DNA from: Chlamydia gallinacea 08-1274/3
GTDB lineage: Bacteria; Chlamydiota; Chlamydiia; Chlamydiales; Chlamydiaceae
Assembly (NCBI RefSeq): GCF_000471025.2
Contig: NZ_CP015840.1
Coordinates: 372,001 to 436,000 of the forward strand
Direction of reading: 5' to 3'
Length of the DNA stretch: 64,000 bases
Below are positions 44,533 through 53,431 of this stretch, in pieces (within the stretch, counting starts at the first letter, position 1; each line of letters begins with the position of its first letter). The notes beneath the pieces were generated by a model that had not been told where the DNA came from, did not search any database, and was given only the letters and a program-made list of their open reading frames with translations. Position numbers and translations under genes: made by a program.

Positions 44533-45258
44533 TTAAGTAGATTGCCAAGCCAGAGAACACAAGATAGGTCCATAAATATCTTCGGTTTCATTTATACCTA
44601 ACGATGCTATATCCTCTTGCAAAGTAGGAGAAGAATGGAAAGAAATTTTCGGTGCATGCTCAATAATAGCTAAAGGTGTGTGCTCGTCTCCTTCGCCCAT
44701 ACAAAGAACAGCAGATGCAGCTAAGGAATCCACAAGATTTATAGATGTCATCTGTAGAGGACGGCCAAAACAATCTCTCTTTCCTAAATAACTATACAAA
44801 GGAAAAAAACCATACCAACATAATCCTAAACCTAACACACCACGACGCATAGGAGTCGTATGACTATCAACAATAATGACACCAAGATTTTCTACAGAAT
44901 AAGTTTTCTTAAGCCACTCCCCTAAAGTATTAGTAGAAGCTAACAAATCTCGAGGATATAAAATATAAGCACCTGACGCATTGGATTCATCAATACCTGC
45001 AGAAGGAATCAAAACTCCTTGTTTTTTAGTTAAATACAGACCGGGCATAGAATAAACATATGCATCTGCTTCTTGCTTCACCAAGGCATCTTTCGTTATC
45101 ACATTACTATCAACTATAGCACCTTCGCACAGACTCACAATCTTAGAAGATACAACGACAATAGATTGCTCCTCTAACTTGGGAAGTGATTCTTGTAAAA
45201 GAGCGTACAAATCATCATGTGCAAAAATCGTTCGTGTAACGATAGGAGTAATTTTCAT
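44533..45258 (-). CDS. CofE-like (F420-0:glutamate ligase fold) protein, putative folate glutamylation enzyme
   Basis: A 241-residue member of the CofE/COG1478 family: VVVSSKIVSLCEGAIVDS, LIPSAGIDESNASGAYILYP and VIIVDSHTTPMRRGVLGLGL are its hallmark stretches. Chlamydiae do not make F420. This protein (CT611) has been proposed to replace FolC in adding glutamate to dihydropteroate, and its location at the end of the folate operon fits. Its start overlaps folA by 44 bases, and no later methionine codon lies before the conserved core, so the overlap looks real. The neighbouring CT610 (CADD, p-aminobenzoate synthase) of other chlamydiae is not present at this spot. Confidence 0.82.
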   Translation of the reverse strand: MKITPIVTRTIFAHDDLYALLQESLPKLEEQSIVVVSSKIVSLCEGAIVDSNVITKDALVKQEADAYVYSMPGLYLTKKQGVLIPSAGIDESNASGAYILYPRDLLASTNTLGEWLKKTYSVENLGVIIVDSHTTPMRRGVLGLGLCWYGFFPLYSYLGKRDCFGRPLQMTSINLVDSLAASAVLCMGEGDEHTPLAIIEHAPKISFHSSPTLQEDIASLGINETEDIYGPILCSLAWQST

Positions 45259-45715
45259 AATAACAAAATTTTAAATCCTGTGTCTGATGGATCACCATCG
45301 ATTTCCAGCCCTCTAACAAAGATAAAGGAAATACTGTGTCTCCATCATAATACTTCTGGATATGAGTAAGAAAACATCCTTTAACTTTGTGATTTTCTAA
45401 AAATAGAGAAAAAATCTCCCCACCTCCTAAAAGAAAAATAGGAGAAGGTAGTATCAAATCATTAAATTTTTTTAGCGAAGACACCCAAAGACAATGCGAA
45501 GAATCATAAGTGCGTTGCGAAAAGACAATTACCTTACGATGAAAACAATAATGTTTGGGCAGGCTCTCCCATGTCTTCCTGCCCATGACAATAGGATGCT
45601 TCCCTATTACATGAGAAAAAAAATGCCTATCTTCAGGATAATCCCAAGGTAATTGATTCCCTTTGCCAAGAATACCTCGAGGATCACAAGCTGCTATTCC
45701 AAAAATCATTTTCAT
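45215..45715 (-). CDS. folA: Dihydrofolate reductase
   Basis: A 166-residue DHFR if started at the ATG at 45715, whose ATGA overlaps the folKP stop; upstream in-frame codons would add six residues. The NADPH/folate motifs are IFGIAACDPRGILGKGNQLPW, GRKTWESLP, FLLGGGEIFSLFL and the C-terminal strand. It supplies tetrahydrofolate. With ThyX present in the window, thymidylate synthesis itself does not generate dihydrofolate, so FolA mainly serves de novo folate. Orthologue of CT612. Confidence 0.93.
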   Translation of the reverse strand: MKMIFGIAACDPRGILGKGNQLPWDYPEDRHFFSHVIGKHPIVMGRKTWESLPKHYCFHRKVIVFSQRTYDSSHCLWVSSLKKFNDLILPSPIFLLGGGEIFSLFLENHKVKGCFLTHIQKYYDGDTVFPLSLLEGWKSMVIHQTQDLKFCYYENYSYRYTNDFCT

Positions 45716-47055
45716 ATAGATAACCCGCCCCATGCAGCTGCAGATAGCACCCGCTGATTATGAGCAACATCATGTACTCGTAAATACTCGACTCCTTGTT
45801 GCTGTAATAAAACAGAAAGAGATGCTGTTTCCCAATCACGATCTTTAGGATCACATTTCCCTAATAAGGAAAGATAGGACTTTCTTGAATGACCGACTAA
45901 TAAAGGACAATTTAACCCATGAAACACCTGCATTTCTCGTAATATACGCATGGCTTGTATGGATGTTGTTCCAAAACCAATTCCTGGATCAAAAATAATT
46001 TGAGAACAATCCAATCCTAAACGATCACAAAAGTCTATTTTTCTCTTTCCCCAATCGAATAACTGACTTAAAGGAGAAGAAGTAAAACCTAACGTATCCT
46101 CAGAACACGGAGGCAAAGAACAGGAATGATTCACTACTAAAAATGTCCCTAATTCTTTAGCCACTTGGATCATTTCTTTCGATCCTCCAGACACATCATT
46201 AATCCAACGAATAGGATAAAGTTCGCTAGCTCTCATAGCAATCTCAGGATAAAATGTATCTATAGAGATATCAGGATATTGTGCATATCCTGACCAACGA
46301 GAAGATAATAATTGTAAAACAGGTGCTAAACGCGCCCATTCTTCTTCTAAAGAAAGAAATCTTTGTACCTTGGGATTCGTTGATTGTGCTCCCAAATCTA
46401 TTATACTCGCGCCCTGAGCAAATAGCTTTTCTGTATGTGTAACAGCATGCTCAGGATCTAAATACCTCCCTCCATCTGACAAAGAGTTATCAGTAATATT
46501 GACAATTCCCATGCAAAATGTTTGAGGTGAAAATGCATTTAAAATCATTTCTTCAGGACATGGACATAAATGAGCAATTTCTCCAAACGTTTTCAAATGA
46601 TACGGTGAGCTGGGTTGATAGAACTGAAGATCTTCACAAAGCGCGGCAATAAGAGAAATAAGAAAAGGTCTTTCTAAAAGACGTGAATGAGGAATAACAA
46701 CATTATCATTTTGATAATCACGATCTCCATATAACAAAATATCGATATCTAAAGTACGGGGAGACCATGAAGGAGCACAAAGATCTCTACCTAAAAGACT
46801 TTCAATGCTTTTCAGTTTTTTCAACAACTGTGTGGGTGATAACTCTGTTTTCCCTATAACTACGGAATTTAAAAAAGGCAAATCCCAGATCTTTGGAGAA
46901 CCAGGAAGCATTATAGCCTGTGTTTCTAAAATAACCGAACTCTTTAAATCTTTAATACCCAGTTCTTTTAAATGAAAATAAGCTTTACGAAAATGATCAA
47001 ATCGGTTTCCTAAATTTGACCCTAAGGACAAACAAACAAAATGTAAAGATGTCAT
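45712..47055 (-). CDS. folKP: Fused HPPK-DHPS: hydroxymethyl-dihydropterin pyrophosphokinase / dihydropteroate synthase
   Basis: A 447-residue bifunctional enzyme. Residues 1 to about 155 are HPPK (CLSLGSNLGNRFDHFRKA, PRTLDIDILLYGD, IPHSRLLERPFLISL). From about 180 the DHPS domain follows (CMGIVNITDNSLSDGG, IIDLGAQSTNP, DPGIGFGTTSIQAM, LLVGHSRKSYL). It catalyses two successive steps of folate synthesis. Serine replaces the usual phenylalanine in the NVTPDSFSDGG-type loop (here NITDNSLSDGG). Overlaps of four bases with folB and folA show translational coupling. Orthologue of CT613 (folP). Confidence 0.94.
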   Translation of the reverse strand: MTSLHFVCLSLGSNLGNRFDHFRKAYFHLKELGIKDLKSSVILETQAIMLPGSPKIWDLPFLNSVVIGKTELSPTQLLKKLKSIESLLGRDLCAPSWSPRTLDIDILLYGDRDYQNDNVVIPHSRLLERPFLISLIAALCEDLQFYQPSSPYHLKTFGEIAHLCPCPEEMILNAFSPQTFCMGIVNITDNSLSDGGRYLDPEHAVTHTEKLFAQGASIIDLGAQSTNPKVQRFLSLEEEWARLAPVLQLLSSRWSGYAQYPDISIDTFYPEIAMRASELYPIRWINDVSGGSKEMIQVAKELGTFLVVNHSCSLPPCSEDTLGFTSSPLSQLFDWGKRKIDFCDRLGLDCSQIIFDPGIGFGTTSIQAMRILREMQVFHGLNCPLLVGHSRKSYLSLLGKCDPKDRDWETASLSVLLQQQGVEYLRVHDVAHNQRVLSAAAWGGLSI

Positions 47056-47450
47056 CCAAAGAACTGTTTGCTTATTTTAAAACAAATTGGCTGCAGTACA
47101 TTAGGAATCGGGGGACGCTCTTTAGAAACTTCAAGATCTATCTGAGATACTTGACCGGCTAATTCCGCTTCTAAAGCTCGCATGATTAATGCAGATAAAT
47201 GCTCAATTAAAGCACAGGAATGCGTATCCACAACTTCCTCAATTAATGAAGTCAATTTAACATAACATGTAGCATCATTAAGATCGTCGGAAACGCAAGC
47301 ACGAGGCTCCTCTTTAAAAGAAAGAGAAAGAGAGACTAAAATTGGCTGCTTAAAATGACGCTCCTCAGAAGAACACCCTAAACGCACCCACACGCGAAAA
47401 TTCGGTATAATTAATTGACAAGTTACAGCATGTAACTGAGAAGAACTCAC
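47052..47450 (-). CDS. folB: Dihydroneopterin aldolase
   Basis: A 132-residue FolB/FolX-family protein of the T-fold. The strand RVWVRLGCSSEERHFKQPILVS matches the family's start, with the catalytic glutamate region in SSEER, and the C-terminal EVSKERPPIPNV holds the conserved K-P segment. It makes 6-hydroxymethyl-dihydropterin for HPPK in the next gene. It begins two bases after the rpoD stop. Orthologue of CT614 (folX). Confidence 0.88.
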   Translation of the reverse strand: MSSSQLHAVTCQLIIPNFRVWVRLGCSSEERHFKQPILVSLSLSFKEEPRACVSDDLNDATCYVKLTSLIEEVVDTHSCALIEHLSALIMRALEAELAGQVSQIDLEVSKERPPIPNVLQPICFKISKQFFG

Positions 47451-47452
47451 GC

Positions 47453-49159
47453 TTAACCTTTACTATTTTTTGTTTTCTGGGAACCCGTCTTTTCTTCCTC
47501 CAAAAGATCAAGAAAAGCGCGTAATTGTTTAGAACGAATGGGGTGTCGCATCTTTCTGAGAGCTTTAGCTTCAATTTGTCGAATACGCTCACGAGTGACA
47601 TTAAAAGCAGAGCCCACTTCTTCTAATGTTTTTGGCTTGCCATCCAAAAGACCAAAACGATGAATCAATACAAAACGTTCCCGATCTGTAAGTGTTTTCA
47701 ATACTTCCTTCATTTTATCCTTAAGCATGGAATACCCAGTAGCTTCTGCTGGAGATTCGACTCCTGTATCTTCTAAAAAATCTCCAAACGAGCTTTCTCC
47801 TCCTTCCCCTACTTCTGCTTGTAAAGAGATAGGATGTTGAGAGATTTTATAAATTTCTCTTACACGATCAGGAGTTAAACCTAATTCCTCAGCTAATTCT
47901 TCTGGAGTAGGCTCTTTGCCTGTCTCCATCATCAATTTTTTTGCTCCTCGAAGAACTTTATTAATTGTCTCTATCATATGCACAGGAATACGAATGGTCC
48001 GTGCCTGGTCAGCAATCGCACGAGTAACCGCTTGACGAATCCACCAAGTAGCATAAGTAGAAAACTTATATCCTCGACGATATTCAAATTTTTCTACTGC
48101 TTTCATTAAGCCCATGTTCCCTTCTTGAATTAAATCTAAAAAGGACAAACCACGGTTGGTGTACTTCTTTGCTATGGAAATAACAAGGCGAAGATTCGAT
48201 TCTACCATTTCTTTTTTTGCTTCTTGGCTCTTGTCCATCCAGCGCTGCAACATACGTACATCTTTTTTAAACTCTTCTAGAGTTCTTCCTGCAGCAACTT
48301 CACGTTTATGCAACCGCCGTTTAGCAGCATCCAATTTTGCTGCTGCAAATTTATTTCTTTCTGCACGAATTTTTAAATCATTTATTTGCTGCTCTAACTG
48401 AAGGAAAGAATCATAGGCTTTAAAAACAACTTCTCCAAAATCCTCAGTCACATTATGGCGACAGTGAAAACAACGTAGATAAGCTTGTGTGCGAATACGG
48501 CATTTTTCTAAATCATCATTTAATTTCGCGATCTCTTGTTTAGATAAGTTTTCCTGCTTTAAGGCTAAAAGTAACGATTCTAAATAGGTATCTTCTTCTT
48601 TGAGTAAAGTAATTAATTTAGGAAGAAGTTTTAAAAAATGCGCCTTATCTTCAACTTCTTTTTCAGAAATAATTTTATCAAAACGCTCTTTCCCATTAAT
48701 TAAGTATTGAGCAATAGAAATCGCTTCTTTTGTAGAGTAACGAAAACGTAAAATAATACGTTCTATTTGCACCTGTGCTTTTTCTATCCTCTTAGAAATC
48801 TCTACCTCTTCCTCCCGAGTCAATAGAGGAACTGTCCCCATTTCCTTTAAATACATACGCACAGGGTCATCAGGTGTTCCCTCGGTACGTTTTGCTAATC
48901 CCTCAAGCTCTTTAGCTTCTTTTTTTCTCTCTTTCTGTCTTTCAACATCTGCCTGGTTCAGGACCTGAATATCCATACCAGTGAGAAAAATAAGAACCTG
49001 ATCAATTTGTTCAGGCGTATCAAAAGACATGGGGAGGATTTCATTAATCTCCTCATATGTAATGAAGCCCTGATCCTTAGCAAGAGTAACTAATTCTTCT
49101 AATTTTCTTTGATCTTCTTCATGAGCTGCATCTACAGCTTGACCATTTTGCATATTCAT
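47453..49159 (-). CDS. rpoD: Primary sigma factor, sigma-66
   Basis: A 568-residue sigma-70-family housekeeping factor. Region 1.2 contains [21 protein letters not shown]; region 2 has [20 protein letters not shown] and [17 protein letters not shown]; region 3 follows; and region 4.2 ends with [20 protein letters not shown]. The charged non-conserved stretch between 1.2 and 2.1 is about 200 residues, typical for chlamydial sigma-66. It heads an operon with the folate genes; placing the sigma factor upstream of folB by two bases ties folate synthesis to growth. The 103 bases upstream contain TTGCCT/TATTTG-like boxes but no consensus promoter. Orthologue of CT615. Confidence 0.96.
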   Translation of the reverse strand: MNMQNGQAVDAAHEEDQRKLEELVTLAKDQGFITYEEINEILPMSFDTPEQIDQVLIFLTGMDIQVLNQADVERQKERKKEAKELEGLAKRTEGTPDDPVRMYLKEMGTVPLLTREEEVEISKRIEKAQVQIERIILRFRYSTKEAISIAQYLINGKERFDKIISEKEVEDKAHFLKLLPKLITLLKEEDTYLESLLLALKQENLSKQEIAKLNDDLEKCRIRTQAYLRCFHCRHNVTEDFGEVVFKAYDSFLQLEQQINDLKIRAERNKFAAAKLDAAKRRLHKREVAAGRTLEEFKKDVRMLQRWMDKSQEAKKEMVESNLRLVISIAKKYTNRGLSFLDLIQEGNMGLMKAVEKFEYRRGYKFSTYATWWIRQAVTRAIADQARTIRIPVHMIETINKVLRGAKKLMMETGKEPTPEELAEELGLTPDRVREIYKISQHPISLQAEVGEGGESSFGDFLEDTGVESPAEATGYSMLKDKMKEVLKTLTDRERFVLIHRFGLLDGKPKTLEEVGSAFNVTRERIRQIEAKALRKMRHPIRSKQLRAFLDLLEEEKTGSQKTKNSKG

Positions 49160-49262
49160 GAGCTAATTATTGAGTTATTAACAAATACAGACCCCAAACC
49201 TTTAGGCAATAGTGTAGCCAAAGAAAGATAGGAAATCTAGGGATTTTTCTTTGATGTATCCT

Positions 49263-50468
49263 TTATACAATATCCTTGTGTACAGGATGCAAAACTCCTA
49301 AAACATGGCTATGAAGTGGCCCCTTATTTAAAACAGTTAAACAATAATAAAAGGGTGTGTGGCCACGATTTTTTGTTTTAATGACTAACTTTCCTGCTCG
49401 TTCTTTACCATTTTGCATACATAAGTCGGCTTCCCACTGAGACAAGCCAGAAACAACAAGATCTTCATCCATAGTAAAAAAATCTTCTACTCCATGCCCT
49501 GTCCAAACTTTAAATAAAGAATTGGCAAAAACGGCCCGTTTGCTCTTTGGAGCATAGACAAAAAGCATCCCAAAATTTTCTTCTCGCAGGCTATCGAATA
49601 ATTGTCGACATTCTAAAGAATAGTTCCTTACCGAAGATTCTGATCTTATGTAACGCGATGCTGTTAATGAAGAGGCTGCCTCGGTGTTTTCCACCTTAAA
49701 AGCTATTTTTTTTAATTCTAGTAATAATTGGTTGGGCAAATCCTTAAAAGATGGAAGAGATTGTTTAGGAAAATTTTCTAATGCTGTTGCATCTAACTGC
49801 AATAAATTACGAATTTCACACATCAAATCTTGTACTTTAGATTCGAGTTTTGCAATATATGCCTGACGCATATCGAGCATATTATGCTGTTCCTCAAAAG
49901 TAGCTTGATATTCCTCATTCAAAATCTGTTGGTATGCTAAAGCATCTGTGAGCTCACGATGTAACCGTTGCCCCTCCCTATCTTTTTCTCCACATTCCTG
50001 TGACAACGCATCCAATTGTAAATGTAAGCATTGATTTTCCTCTTTTAATTGAGAAATTAAACCTTCCAATTGTTGAAATTCCGTTTTAGTTTTTATAAAA
50101 GCATTTCTAGCTAGAAGTAATTGACTAGAGAGTTCTTGATTACGCGCGCGCAATTGCAAGCTTTCCCTCCTATTTTCCTCAACCGAGGCACATACCTTAC
50201 GCAATCCCTCATCCTGTTCCATAATTTTACGAATTTTAGCTTGTAATAGCTGGCTAGCAGCAGCCTTCAATTGCCTTTCCTTACAAAGAATAACACAAAA
50301 CCATCCTAAGGAAAAAATAATGGAGCAAATAAAATATTGATAATTGCTTGGATAATAATTGTCAGAAAAATGTGAAAAAAAACTTAGAGGAATAAGAAAC
50401 GCTGCTAAAGGAAAAACATAATAATAACACTTCAGCGCCTGGTGAAAAACTTTTTTCACAAATGACAT
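49263..50468 (-). CDS. Membrane coiled-coil protein with possible PAS-like C-terminus (CT616 type)
   Basis: A 401-residue chlamydial protein. Two N-terminal hydrophobic helices close together (VFPLAAFLIPLSFF and YFICSIIFSLGWFCVILC) are followed by a long coiled coil about residues 60-230 with heptads and many Q/E/L residues (RARNQELSSQLLLARN and EENQCLHLQLDAL). The last 120 residues are globular; the pattern CRQLFDSLREENFGMLFVYAPK, AVFANSLFKVWTG, EDFFTMDEDL looks like a PAS-type sensor fold. The paired hydrophobic N-terminus resembles Inc proteins, but no secretion test is known to me. Unknown function. Confidence 0.78.
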   Translation of the reverse strand: MSFVKKVFHQALKCYYYVFPLAAFLIPLSFFSHFSDNYYPSNYQYFICSIIFSLGWFCVILCKERQLKAAASQLLQAKIRKIMEQDEGLRKVCASVEENRRESLQLRARNQELSSQLLLARNAFIKTKTEFQQLEGLISQLKEENQCLHLQLDALSQECGEKDREGQRLHRELTDALAYQQILNEEYQATFEEQHNMLDMRQAYIAKLESKVQDLMCEIRNLLQLDATALENFPKQSLPSFKDLPNQLLLELKKIAFKVENTEAASSLTASRYIRSESSVRNYSLECRQLFDSLREENFGMLFVYAPKSKRAVFANSLFKVWTGHGVEDFFTMDEDLVVSGLSQWEADLCMQNGKERAGKLVIKTKNRGHTPFYYCLTVLNKGPLHSHVLGVLHPVHKDIV

Positions 50469-50539
50469 AAAGAATTCAAACCCCTACACAATTTCGAAAA
50501 ATACACGCCTGCACATTAAAATTTTTAAAACACCCCGGG

Positions 50540-50565
50540 AAAGTTTTATGTTTACATAAAACTTT
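50540..50565. promoter_or_regulatory. 26-base palindrome in divergent rpsT promoter region
   Basis: AAAGTTTTATG, loop TTTA, then CATAAAACTTT: 11 perfect base pairs. Both flanking genes are transcribed away from it, so it is not positioned as a terminator. It could be an operator for a dimeric regulator or part of the leader of the minus-strand coiled-coil gene, whose start is 72 bases away. Confidence 0.45.
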
Positions 50566-50744
50566 ATTTATCTCTTCCATAAAATAACTGCTTTTCCTCA
50601 TTTTTGTTTCCTTTTATTTTGCCGTCTTTTACAATTCCAACTCTCAACTTAAGTAATAAGTCGGACTGGCGACTTCGTTATTTTATACAGTTATAATTTA
50701 AATTTCTTAGCCTTTGCTAACAATGCCAGACCCGCGGAGTGATT

Positions 50745-51041
50745 ATGGCGACAAAAAAAAATACTAAGAAAAACGATCTTAAAAAACGATCTTCTGCTGA
50801 AAAGCGTATCCTTACATCGCAAAAACGCGCTCGAATCAATCAGAGTTTTAAATCTAAAGTAAAAACTTTAATTAAAAAATTTGAGTTAGCTTTGAAAGAG
50901 GGAGATCAGGCCAATATTGCTACCGGGTTACGTTTAGTTTATAGTGTAGCCGATCGAGCTGTAAAAAGAGGAATTTTCAAACCAAATAAAGCTTCTCGCA
51001 TTAAATCTCGTGCCACTAAGCGCGCCGATGCAAGCATTTAA
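50745..51041 (+). CDS. rpsT: Ribosomal protein S20
   Basis: A 98-residue lysine/arginine-rich small-subunit protein that binds 16S rRNA. The ATG at 50745 is preceded at five bases by GGAG; a GTG at 50739 would add two residues. The helical pattern [20 protein letters not shown] and [12 protein letters not shown] is typical of S20. Upstream, TATAAT at 50692-50697 is a likely -10 box, with a six-base-pair hairpin (AAGTCG/CGACTT, 50658-50675) overlapping its -35 region. Orthologue of CT617. Confidence 0.95.
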   Translation: MATKKNTKKNDLKKRSSAEKRILTSQKRARINQSFKSKVKTLIKKFELALKEGDQANIATGLRLVYSVADRAVKRGIFKPNKASRIKSRATKRADASI

Positions 51042-51072
51042 TTGTATATAACTTTAAATTAATTAGGTTAAA

Positions 51073-51864
51073 ATGACAGCTCTAACTAGGTTATCTTGCT
51101 GTAGTGCTGGTTATTTATCGTCAGCCGCAGCAACAAAAGCAAGAAAATTATCTTGTAGTGTTTATGATAGATTAAGAATCGCAACTGGTTTTATTGATTC
51201 CGCAGGTTCTTCCTCATCAATTGCTCTAGCCTCTCTAAGCTCTTCTTCAAGTGCGCTGCCAACGCTCAGGAACATAGAATCTGCTTGTTTTATGGCGTCA
51301 GGAGTCAACAACCTTATTAGTACTGGAGCTCTATTTTCTCAGCTTATAACTGGGGCTATCTTGTATGAAAGCGAGGAAGGAAATTTCACAGTACAACTCG
51401 ACCCCCTTACAATGACAGTAAGAAGGGTAGTTAGACCTCCCTTAGTGATTATTAGCAAGCTTTTACGTTTGTTTTCTAAAACTTTGAACTCCGCACATTT
51501 TTTGGGCCATTCTGACTTGAAAATCATACGATTAGGGGCTCACGCCAAAATAGTCGGAGGAATAGGCACTGGTCTTGGCGCTTTAAGCTCCACCTGTAGC
51601 TTAATTAACGATGCATGCTGTTTAGCTTCGATACATCCTGATAAATACTATCATTCACAAGAAGACAAAATAAAGCTAAGACAAGTAATTCGAGAAACAA
51701 TTTTTTCCTTTATTTGCAATCTCGTAGACATAGCCACTGCCGGTGTTTCCATAGTATTTTCTTTTGCTCCTGTTTTATTGGGAACACATGCTTTACTGAT
51801 TTTAGGTATTTTCTCACTCCTATCTTCAGTACTTAATTTAGTCCAAGATATTGTCACTGGATAA
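51073..51864 (+). CDS. Chlamydial membrane protein, probable inclusion membrane type (CT618)
   Basis: A 263-residue protein with a serine-rich N-terminus (SSSSIALASLSSSSSALP, about 46-64) and no cleavable signal. Its C-terminal third has two close hydrophobic stretches (FSFICNLVDIATAGVSIVFSFAPVLLG and ALLILGIFSLLSSVLNLV), the bilobed pattern of type III-secreted Inc proteins, with another weaker hydrophobic region near 85-100. I recall the orthologue CT618 in lists of predicted Incs. It follows rpsT by 31 bases and is ended by an intrinsic terminator. Confidence 0.75.
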   Translation: MTALTRLSCCSAGYLSSAAATKARKLSCSVYDRLRIATGFIDSAGSSSSIALASLSSSSSALPTLRNIESACFMASGVNNLISTGALFSQLITGAILYESEEGNFTVQLDPLTMTVRRVVRPPLVIISKLLRLFSKTLNSAHFLGHSDLKIIRLGAHAKIVGGIGTGLGALSSTCSLINDACCLASIHPDKYYHSQEDKIKLRQVIRETIFSFICNLVDIATAGVSIVFSFAPVLLGTHALLILGIFSLLSSVLNLVQDIVTG

Positions 51865-51877
51865 TATAAAAATCTAT

Positions 51878-53431
51878 TTACGAAGGCTTTATCTCCCCAT
51901 AAGTATATTTATGGGGTTTTTTTATGATTTCTTTTAGTGTAGATTCATCAGCAAAAATTGTAACAGAATGTTTTGCCCGCGTAATAGCCGTGTAAAGCAT
52001 AGAAACATCAAAAGTAGAACACCCTTGGGGAATGATTACAATAACACAATCGTATTCACTGCCCTGACTTTTGTGCACCGACATAACATAGTTATACGCA
52101 TAGTGGGAAAAAATCGTAGCATCTATAGCGGGACACTGGCGAAACAATAGCTTTCGCGTTTTCGGACAAAGAATCCCTGTATCTCCATTGGATACACCCC
52201 AAGTAGCATAACGCTCAGTAATTATAATAGGAATAGGTATGTCTGGATCGGTTTTTTGCATTTCCTGAAATACGAGATGATTCAAATGCAAATATCCCCA
52301 CGCTCCATGGCGCATTGGAGTGAGTACACATAAAGACGTTTGAGAAGAAAATGCTTGGATATATGCATTTTTAATCATAGTAACAGTACATGAGAGAGAA
52401 GGAAGAGGCGTATAAGGAGGAACTTGTCTATTTAAAATAGCTTGTGAAAGAGTATGTATCTGATCTGTTTTTACTCGATGGGATACTTGTAAACGTAAAG
52501 TGTTTTCAGGGAAATACGTAATTAAGTCCTGCAACGGATTACCTGCTCCTAAGCCTATGGGAGGAAGCTGTTGGGCATCTCCTAATATAATAAAGTTATC
52601 TGCAAGAATATGAGCATCTGCTGTGCGTATTCCTGATAATGTATTCACTAAGCCATGAAGAAGCTCTACAGTCACCATAGATCCTTCATCTACTAATAAA
52701 AAATCAATGAAACGTCGCTTATATGCATATTCTTGTAAAAAACGATGTATGGTTTGGATATATATTTTGTCTTCAAAAACATGATAACCAGAAAGTTTTT
52801 GACGGATGTGTGAAGTTGCCTTACCTGTGGGAGCAACAACAGCAATACGCATTTGAGGATGATTTCTGAGTAAAGTAAGAAGAATTTGAACTGCTAGAAA
52901 AGTTTTCCCTGTTCCAGGACCACCACATATCAAAGAAAAACAAGAATGAAATACTTTTTGAAAAACCTGATTTTGTTCTTCGGATAACAAATCATTTTTT
53001 ACATCACTCACAGAGTACTTTGGCAAGGCTTTGGACAATATGGATAACTTATAAAAGAGATTTTCACGAGTATGATACAGTGAAGATAAATAAATTCTGT
53101 TATTCTTCACTACGAATAAAGAAGAAAGTAATTCTTTAGAAAGACGTAAAAAATACTCATAAAAACACTGCTCAGGCACTCCAGGAATTGAAGGACATAA
53201 GCGATCCTTTTCTATAACAAGAAAAGGATAACCAGAGCGTAAAAGAGAAGAAAATACTGCCAAAAACACAAAATCTGCTTCTACATGTGCTCGTGAATGT
53301 TTCCTAGCAAATGCTAAATCTAGAGGTAAAATATATTGCCGATGCACGGCTTCTTGAAGAACAAAAGGAATATTTGTATTTAAGGACGATATAAAAATAG
53401 GCGCCTTATTTTTCATAATGCATTCCAGCAT
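51878..53431 (-). CDS. recD: RecD-family DNA helicase
   Basis: A superfamily 1B 5'-3' helicase of about 512-517 residues. Walker A is LICGGPGTGKTFLAVQ; motif II is FLLVDEGSMV, with GDAQQLPPIGLGAG and the C-terminal VMSVHKSQGSEYDCV and LYTAITRAK. ATG codons at 53431 and 53416 are both possible; the second gives MKNKAPIFISS. It is short for RecD2 and near the size of RecBCD-type RecD, yet no recB or recC is adjacent. It overlaps the end of the upstream TPR gene. Annotated recD_2 (CT652) in C. trachomatis. Confidence 0.9.
   Translation of the reverse strand: MLECIMKNKAPIFISSLNTNIPFVLQEAVHRQYILPLDLAFARKHSRAHVEADFVFLAVFSSLLRSGYPFLVIEKDRLCPSIPGVPEQCFYEYFLRLSKELLSSLFVVKNNRIYLSSLYHTRENLFYKLSILSKALPKYSVSDVKNDLLSEEQNQVFQKVFHSCFSLICGGPGTGKTFLAVQILLTLLRNHPQMRIAVVAPTGKATSHIRQKLSGYHVFEDKIYIQTIHRFLQEYAYKRRFIDFLLVDEGSMVTVELLHGLVNTLSGIRTADAHILADNFIILGDAQQLPPIGLGAGNPLQDLITYFPENTLRLQVSHRVKTDQIHTLSQAILNRQVPPYTPLPSLSCTVTMIKNAYIQAFSSQTSLCVLTPMRHGAWGYLHLNHLVFQEMQKTDPDIPIPIIITERYATWGVSNGDTGILCPKTRKLLFRQCPAIDATIFSHYAYNYVMSVHKSQGSEYDCVIVIIPQGCSTFDVSMLYTAITRAKHSVTIFADESTLKEIIKKPHKYTYGEIKPS
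51895..51923 (+). terminator. Intrinsic terminator of the rpsT-CT618 unit
   Basis: CCCCATAA, loop GTATAT, TTATGGGG, then seven Ts: an 8-base-pair GC-capped stem with a T-run, the best Rho-independent terminator seen in the window. It starts 31 bases after the upstream stop and lies inside the 3' coding end of the convergent recD gene. Confidence 0.82.
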
